Assembly: GCA_014529385.2 (NCBI GenBank)
Contig: CM043960.1
Span: forward strand, 30,042,396 to 30,106,395
DNA length: 64,000 nucleotides
From: Adiantum capillus-veneris
Taxonomy: Eukaryota; Streptophyta; Polypodiopsida; Polypodiales; Pteridaceae
Reading direction: 5' to 3'
In this document: piece by piece, positions 58,186 to 64,000 of the stretch
How the letters are laid out: each line of letters opens with the position of its first letter
How positions within the stretch are numbered: the stretch's first letter is position 1
Notes under the pieces: model-generated
What the model was told of the DNA's origin: nothing
The model's input: the letters and a program-made list of their open reading frames with translations, nothing else
Database searches by the model: none
Translations under genes and position numbers: made by a program

Positions 58186-60909
58186 TCAAGCCATACCCAT
58201 CAGCGATTTACAGTGTGCAAACCGCTGTGAGGGTAACGACTTCGTGAGTAGATCAGCAGGGTTATCGTCAGTGTGTACCTTGACAAGCTCTATGCGCTTG
58301 TCCTCTAGCACCTCTCGTATGAAGTGATACCTCACCTCAATGTGCTTTGTCTTCGCATGGAAGACAGGATTCCGTGCCAATGCTATGGCACTCTGGCTAT
58401 CACAATGTAGAATCGGAGCATCACCAACCATACCAAGATCTCCCACTAGTCGTGAGAGCCATACGGCCTCCTTGGCAGCCTCAGTGGCAGCCATATATTC
58501 AGCCTCTGTAGTGCTCAAAGCAACGCATGGCTGTAAACGTGATGCCCACGAAACCGGTCCACCTGCAACTGTGAACACATAGCCGCTAGTAGACTTCCTC
58601 GAGTCCACTGACCCTGCATAGTCTGAATCTGTATATCCACAAACAGACATATCCTTCTCACCATAACATAGGGACAACTCTGAAGTCCCTCTCAAGTATC
58701 TGAGAATACCTCTCACTGCATCCCAATGATGCTTGCCCGGGTTAGACATGTACCTGCTAACCACACCAACTGCATGAGCAAGATCTGGACGCGTAGCCAC
58801 CATGGCATACATCAAGGAACCAACAGCTAACGCATAGGGAATATGAGACATCTCTGTAGTCTCCAAATCTGTCTGAGGGCAGTCATCATGGCTGAGTTTT
58901 ACATATGGAGGCAACGAGGTACTAATGGCCTTCCCCCCTTCCATATGAAAACGCTCAAGCACCCTGTCAATGTACTCTTTCTGACTAAGAAAGAGCATCT
59001 TGCGAGAACGATCACGAGTGATCCGCATACCCAAAATATGACTGGCATCCCCAAGATCCTTCATGGAAAAGGTCTCATGTAGCCTATGTTTCAAGGCATC
59101 CACATCAGAAATACGCTTCCCTGCGATCAACATGTCATCCACATACAAAACCAAAACAATAAGACTACCATCTGCAGCCTTGCGAGTATAGAGGCATGGG
59201 TCCTCATAACTGCGTACATAACCCAATGAACTCATGAATGCATCAAACTTACGATACCATTCACGAGATGATTGCTTCAGCCCATACAAGGTCTTAAGAA
59301 GCCGGCATACCATCTTCTTTGAACCATGAATAACAAACCCACTTGGTTGCTCCATGTACAAATCCTCGTGCAAGTCCGGATGTAAGAAAGCTGTCTTTAC
59401 ATCCATTTGCTTCAACTCCATGTCTTCTGTAGCTACAAAGGCAAACAACATACGCAAAGTAGACATCTTCACCACTGGGGAGAAGATCTCGTCAAAATCA
59501 ATGCCCTTCTGTTGCTTGAATCCTTTAGCCACAAGCCTTGCTTTGTACCTAGGCTTTGCATCCATTGAACACAATTTTATCTTGTAAACCCACTTGCATG
59601 GTAGTGCCTTCTTACCCTTTGGCAAAGGAGTAAGCTCCCACGTTTCATTTTGGATCAACGAATCCATCTCTGACTGCATAGCTTGCTCCCACTTGAGCTT
59701 GTCAACACTAGACATGGCCTCATCATAACATGATGGCTCCCCGCAATCAGTCAACAATACATAATCCATAGAAGGCACAAAACGCTGAGGCTGTCTTGCA
59801 CGCCGCTCTGAACGCCTCAAAGACTGTGCAGGAGGTGCATCTGGCTGTCCCACATCTACATGATCTCCCAACAAGGGCTGATCTCCCACTTGAGGGTCAA
59901 TGGGCTGCCCACGAGCAGCCATGGCGGGACCATCATACCGATGACCATCCTCCTCAAATATCACACGCCGAACCTCAACAGTTCGCGGTGATGCTCTATA
60001 CATAGAGTCCTCATGAAAAACAACATCATGGCTGCGCACAATCTTTCTGTCAATAGGATCCCACAATCGATAACCCATCTCACCAGAGCTACCATAACCC
60101 AAGAAGATACATCTCTTGCTCTTTGGATCCAATTTGCTGCGTTTTGCCTTAGGTACATGTACATAAGCTTCACAGCCAAAAACACGAAGGTGACCATACG
60201 AAGGTGGCAAACCTGTCCATACCTCTTCAGGCACTTTGAAGCCCAAAGGAACACTAGGTGAACGATTTATCAAATGCACAGAAGTGGCAACAGCTTCAGC
60301 CCAAAATCCATTTGACAAACCAGCCATAGAAAGCATACTACGGACTTTTTCCTGTATAGTCCTGTTCATGCGCTCTGCCACACCATTTTGAGGAGGTGTA
60401 TAGGGAGCACTAAGCTTGCGCCGTATACCCTTCTCAACACATAATGTTGTGAAAGCATGAGACATAAATTCACCCCCATTGTCCGTACGTAAGCACTTCA
60501 ACTTACAACCTGATTGGTTCTCAACAAGAGCCAACCATTGCTTAAATATATCAAACACCATATCCTTCTTACGAATGGGGTATGCCCATACCTTCCTGCT
60601 AGCATCATCAATGAACGTAACAAAGTACATAGCACCTCCAAGAGAAGCATTGGGCATCGGCCCACATACATCACTATGCACCAAAGCTAGCTTTTCCAAA
60701 GATCTGTGTGGAACACTTTTCTTATGAGAAGACCGAGCATGTCGACCATAAAGGCAATGCTCACAAAACTCAAAACCACCAAAATCTGAAACGGGAATGT
60801 AATCCGCACGTGCCAACAACTTCAAACCTTTCAGTGACATATGCCCCAAACGCTGACCATAAAGAAGCAGGAGGTTGCTCAGTGATCCCCACAATGTGAT
60901 CAGCCACAC
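58186..60909 (-). pseudogene. E integrase, reverse transcriptase and RNase H block
   Basis: A single open stretch of 907 codons. Integrase: CEHCLYGRHARSSHK, VHSDVCGPMP, CLRTDNGGEFMSHAF, PQNGVAERMNRTIQE. RT: KWVYKIKLCSMDAKPRYKAR, ELKQMDVKTAFLHPDL, then the YVDD catalytic motif in LVLYVDDMLIAGKRISD. RNase H: LCYGEKDMSVCGYTDSDYAG and STTEAEYMAATEAAKEAVW. The domain order integrase-RT-RNase H is diagnostic of Ty1/copia. The TNT1-like layout is known from many land plants. Fossil element. Confidence 0.95.
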
Positions 60910-62326
60910 TAGCTACACAAAGGGAATACAACGTATTCCTCTTAGCACCTTTAACCAAAACAAGGCTGCCCTTAGTGATCTTCCAACCTCCATCACCAAA
61001 AGATACATTGAAACCAAGTGAATCCAACTGACCCACACTAATCAAGCTTTTTGCAAGAGCCGGCACATGACGCACACGCTGCAAGACAAACGTAGTAGAG
61101 TTTGGCATAGCCAAATGAATATCCCCAATGCCATGAATCTGCATAGAACGCCCATCGGCAATCCTGACAGTACCTGTGCTCGAAGCATCATAGTCATGAA
61201 ACCACGACCTATGAGGCGTAACGTGAAAAGAAGCACCACTGTCAATGACCCAATCCATAGGCATACTACGCTCATGAGTGAGAAGAAAAGCGTCATCAAA
61301 ATAGGATGCAAGCAACACATCACCAAGCTCTTCACTAGTAGCACTAGTCGGAGCACATACATGGTCATCTTGAGAGCTACACTCTCTCTGTGTTGCATTT
61401 AACTCCTCAATCTTGACATTGGATTTAGGCTTGTCCTTAGCATCATGGTCTTTCTTCTTACCATCTCCATTTTCCCTTTTCCACTTGTAGCAATCCTTTT
61501 TGAAATGGCCTTTTCTACCACAATGAAAACATTCCACATCCTTTTTACTTGTGCCTGCACGGGACTTGCTTCTAGATTTACCCCTGTTGGACTTATACTT
61601 GTCCATAGTCCTGCCTCTGACAACCATTGCACTAGAAGACTTACTACCTGCATTATTCTTTCGATTAATCTCTTCCGTGAGAAGACTAGACTCCACATTA
61701 GTACTTGTCAACTCATTCGCAGGAACCGAGTTACTTATGGCTGTCCTAAATGTGTCCCATGACTCAGGCAACGTGACAAGTAAAAACATAGCTTTTACAT
61801 TTTCCTCAAACGTAATTTCCTGCGTAGCAAGTTGGCTGAAAATTGTATTGAACTCATTCAAATGCGCATTCATGGAAGCACCTTCCTCCATTCGCAAATC
61901 AATAAGCTTTTTAATCCAATACACCATAGAAGCAGCCGAATGCTTATCATACATATCGCAAATCCGCTGCCATAGCTCATAAGCTCCACCCTGTGCATCT
62001 TTCACATTGTAATAAACAGACTTTGAAAGGGAAAGCCTAATGGTAGACCTGCACATCTCATCCAACTCCTCCCAATCATCCCTCTCCATGTTCTCTGGCT
62101 TAACTCCCTGCAACTTTAGAGGTCGAATCTGTTTCTTCTGCACCAAGACATCCCAAATCTGATCTTTCCAATATGAGAAGTTGGCACCATCCAACTTCTC
62201 AATATTGAAAACTGTGTCCTCTTTAGTGCCCATTACAACAAGAATGCAACAATGAGAAACCTGTAACCAACCAACAAACTGCCACAACAAAGTAGTGTTG
62301 CAAATCTGACAACACCTGCTGCTCAA
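60910..62326 (-). pseudogene. E gag and protease block
   Basis: Gag starts near VFNIEKLDGANFSYWKDQIW. A copia-type capsid part with LIDLRMEEGASMNAHLNEF follows, then a basic stretch and the CCHC knuckle CFHCGRKGHFKKDCYKW (about 61,490-61,540). The protease motif is WVIDSGASFHVTPH (about 61,215-61,255). Known: gag forms the particle and the protease cuts the polyprotein. Fossil element. Confidence 0.92.
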
Positions 62327-63395
62327 TCAAAGAGCAAACGCATAGAGTATAAATCAGCCCATAATATGGTCAAAAAACGTACGTAGAAATCCACAAACAA
62401 ATGCATAAACCCATGACACCTGTAACTCAACCGGCCTAGGCAAACCGTGCCACAAAATGCATCAACAATGAGCTGTCATAGAGGCATAAACATACTCCAT
62501 GTCTGAATAACCACAATAGAGACATAAGCTGACCAAGCTTACACAAATCCGTGAGCATAAATGGATCCAAGTGAGCATATAACCAATGCACAAAGCTCAA
62601 CGAAGTCCAATCTCTACTGTCAACCAAGTACCTGTCCGTACTCAAACCGCAACACTGCAAGCAAGAGCAAACCCGCTCTATGTATAAGTGAACCAAATCT
62701 CCACAATATCATGCATAAAGAGTGTCTGTCAAACTGCCATATCCACATCCATCAACATACATAGATGATGTAAACCTGTAGCTCAAGAACACACATAAAC
62801 AGACTGCCTAGAAGAGTAGAAGCTCCCACTCAAACCACAACCATATACATGGCTGTCCCACAGTCAAAATACATGTTTTGTAACCACAGAAGAAACCTGT
62901 ATCCAAAGCTCCCTGTAACCTGTAACCTGTAACCTGTACCCGTACCTGCACCTGTACCTGTACCTGTAGTCGAAGAAGACAATGTCGCCAAACTCCCACT
63001 CTATCTGTGTGTATGAGGCCACTCCAAGAAGAGGCTACACACTCTCAAATGAGCTGTGGGCTCACGTAAGTGGAAGACACTACAACAATGGCACCTGTAA
63101 TGGCTATGGAAGCTCTGGCAGCAGAAAACTACCAAAGAGAGCTGAAAAACGCAGCTCCTAGTCTGTAGCTCGGATGGGATTTCTGATGGCACGAATGGCT
63201 CCGAAAGGGGGGTTAAACCCAGGACGCCTGCTGAAAATACTCGCGGAGTGCTGAACCTTCCAATGCCAAGCTCAGAAAAACCTTCTGCTCTTTAGAAATG
63301 CGCACGTGCACGAAATCGAAAAACGGCAATGAAACAGCAGCAAGTTTCAACACACTCAACAATGATGATGAAGCTCTCAATGCTCTCACTACCAA
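62327..63395 (-). other. E untranslated leader with short tandem repeats
   Basis: About 1.07 kb between the primer site and gag with no convincing coding frame. A run of CCTGTAAC/CCTGTA units lies at about 62,911-62,970 on the + strand, and isolated copies are scattered through the leader. Confidence 0.75.
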
Positions 63396-63409
63396 GCTCT
63401 GATACCACT

Positions 63410-63595
63410 TGTTGGGATCGGAGAGCACCACACAGAGAGCCAGCACGAAGAAGGAGATAGACACAGTGTGTGGCGGGGCGGTACTCACACTACAATGTGT
63501 AGTTATGAGTATAGTTATTATGAATGAGTAAATGAATGGCTGTACATGGGCGGCTGAACAACGGGCAGCCGGGCACACGGGCCTTTAACCCAACA
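63410..63595 (-). repeat. E 5' LTR
   Basis: 186 bp, TGTTGGGATCGG ... TTTAACCCAACA, almost identical to the 3' LTR. Confidence 0.95.
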
Positions 63596-63600
63596 GTGTC

Positions 63601-64000
63601 ATCTCCTCCCGTAGCATCACAGACACCCTCCATGAGAGTATCTGGGCGTGAGTCATCATTGGGAGGATGCGTATTGTGCTCGATATCAAAGATCATGTTG
63701 ATTCCGAATCCATGGCGATTGTGCAATGGGAGGAAAATAAAGAAGAATACCTTGATTTCAAAAACCACCTCATAGCCGTAGTATGTACCACCGATATTGA
63801 TAGTTGGTCGGGCTAATGATACCCACAACCGTATGGTCATCGAAAGTCACAAATCCGGGAGATCAAGCTTGTCGTGAAATCACCATGGTCGATTTGCACT
63901 ACAAGCGCACTCTGTTGAGCTTTCCTTGAATTAATATTGATGTTCAATCCGAAAATATTACCGTGCAAAATTATGCAACTTCAGCGACTGGTGGCTTGTC
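63601..64000 (-). other. Probable 5' part of F, unresolved
   Basis: It continues the flank interrupted by E. A minus open frame (to about 63,840) has no domain I know. It may be gag N-terminal or leader sequence of F. No LTR boundary is seen. Confidence 0.4.

Larger units (their letters stand above)
57944..63595 (-). mobile_element. E: Ty1/copia LTR retrotransposon, nearly whole
   Basis: 5,652 bp, flanked by the perfect duplication GTGTC (57939-57943, 63596-63600). LTRs of 187 bp (57944-58130) and 186 bp (63410-63595) differ at only about three positions. A Met-tRNA primer site TGGTATCAGAGC is the complement of about 63396-63407. Parts on the minus strand: leader about 62,330-63,390, gag about 61,350-62,330, protease, integrase, RT, RNase H down to 58186. 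It looks close to whole, with about one break. It is the youngest element here by LTR similarity and sits inside the old gypsy element F. Confidence 0.96.
55035..64000 (-). mobile_element. F: decayed gypsy chromodomain element, interrupted by E
   Basis: Interior of F on the minus strand: chromodomain about 55,035-55,350, integrase tail about 55,350-55,550, start of RT about 55,890-56,200 (HGIDVVAGNKPVSKPPY), protease about 56,550-56,870, gag about 56,880-57,700 with knuckle CFQCLGRGHGKKDCPKG. Most of RT, RNase H and the integrase core are not visible, so F is heavily broken. E sits in it at 57944-63595. Sequence after 63600 should be its 5' part, but I recognise no LTR before the window ends. 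Confidence 0.75.

Overview
The window looks like nuclear DNA of a vascular plant. The evidence is an open exon of a plant-type glutamate-receptor-like (GLR) channel, long runs of degenerate PPR (pentatricopeptide repeat) cassettes, chromodomain Ty3/gypsy and Ty1/copia LTR retrotransposons, and many long (CT)n/(GA)n microsatellites. The heavy PPR amplification and sparse genes make a fern my best guess; that is inference and I cannot name a species. There is no rRNA, tRNA gene, CRISPR array or operon-like block.

Layout. (1) 1-8.4 kb: gene-poor DNA with many microsatellites, a 499-bp Mutator-like foldback MITE with a perfect 9-bp target duplication (2548-3046), an inverted-repeat element with tRNA-like boxes (142-476), a SINE-like head (about 6655-6712), and one GLR exon (7298-7698, + strand). 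(2) 8.5-50 kb: one degenerate PPR cassette array on the minus strand, interrupted by three separate LTR-element insertions. The array segments are 8495-11674, 20952-20994, 25262-25506 and 48671-49965. The elements are A1 (11675-20946), D (20995-25261) and A2 (25507-48670). A1 and A2 are two copies of one minus-strand chromodomain gypsy family. A1 carries a 1,032-bp dimeric insert (17023-18054) and a solo LTR of family B (18374-19664). A2 is split by a full-length B element on the + strand (B1, 26852-35099) and a full-length C element on the minus strand (C1, 38016-46028). Without their guests, A1 and A2 each shrink to about 6.9 kb, which supports the nesting model. (3) 50-53 kb: unassigned sequence, another inverted-repeat element and microsatellites. 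(4) 53-64 kb: a badly decayed chromodomain gypsy element F (minus), whose LTR holds a (CT)n tract and whose 3' end is duplicated. A nearly whole copia element E (57944-63595, minus) is inserted in F.

Target-site duplications set most boundaries: AATTC (A1), TTCAA (D), g/aTGAT (A2), ATAGT (B1), CTTTC (C1), GTGTC (E), one-mismatch CSAAG (solo B), 12 bp (dimeric insert) and 9 bp (MULE-like MITE). By eye, relative ages run from F and the A family (oldest), D and B1, then C1, to E (youngest); I counted differences only roughly. No host gene is complete here. The GLR exon is the only host coding sequence that looks intact.
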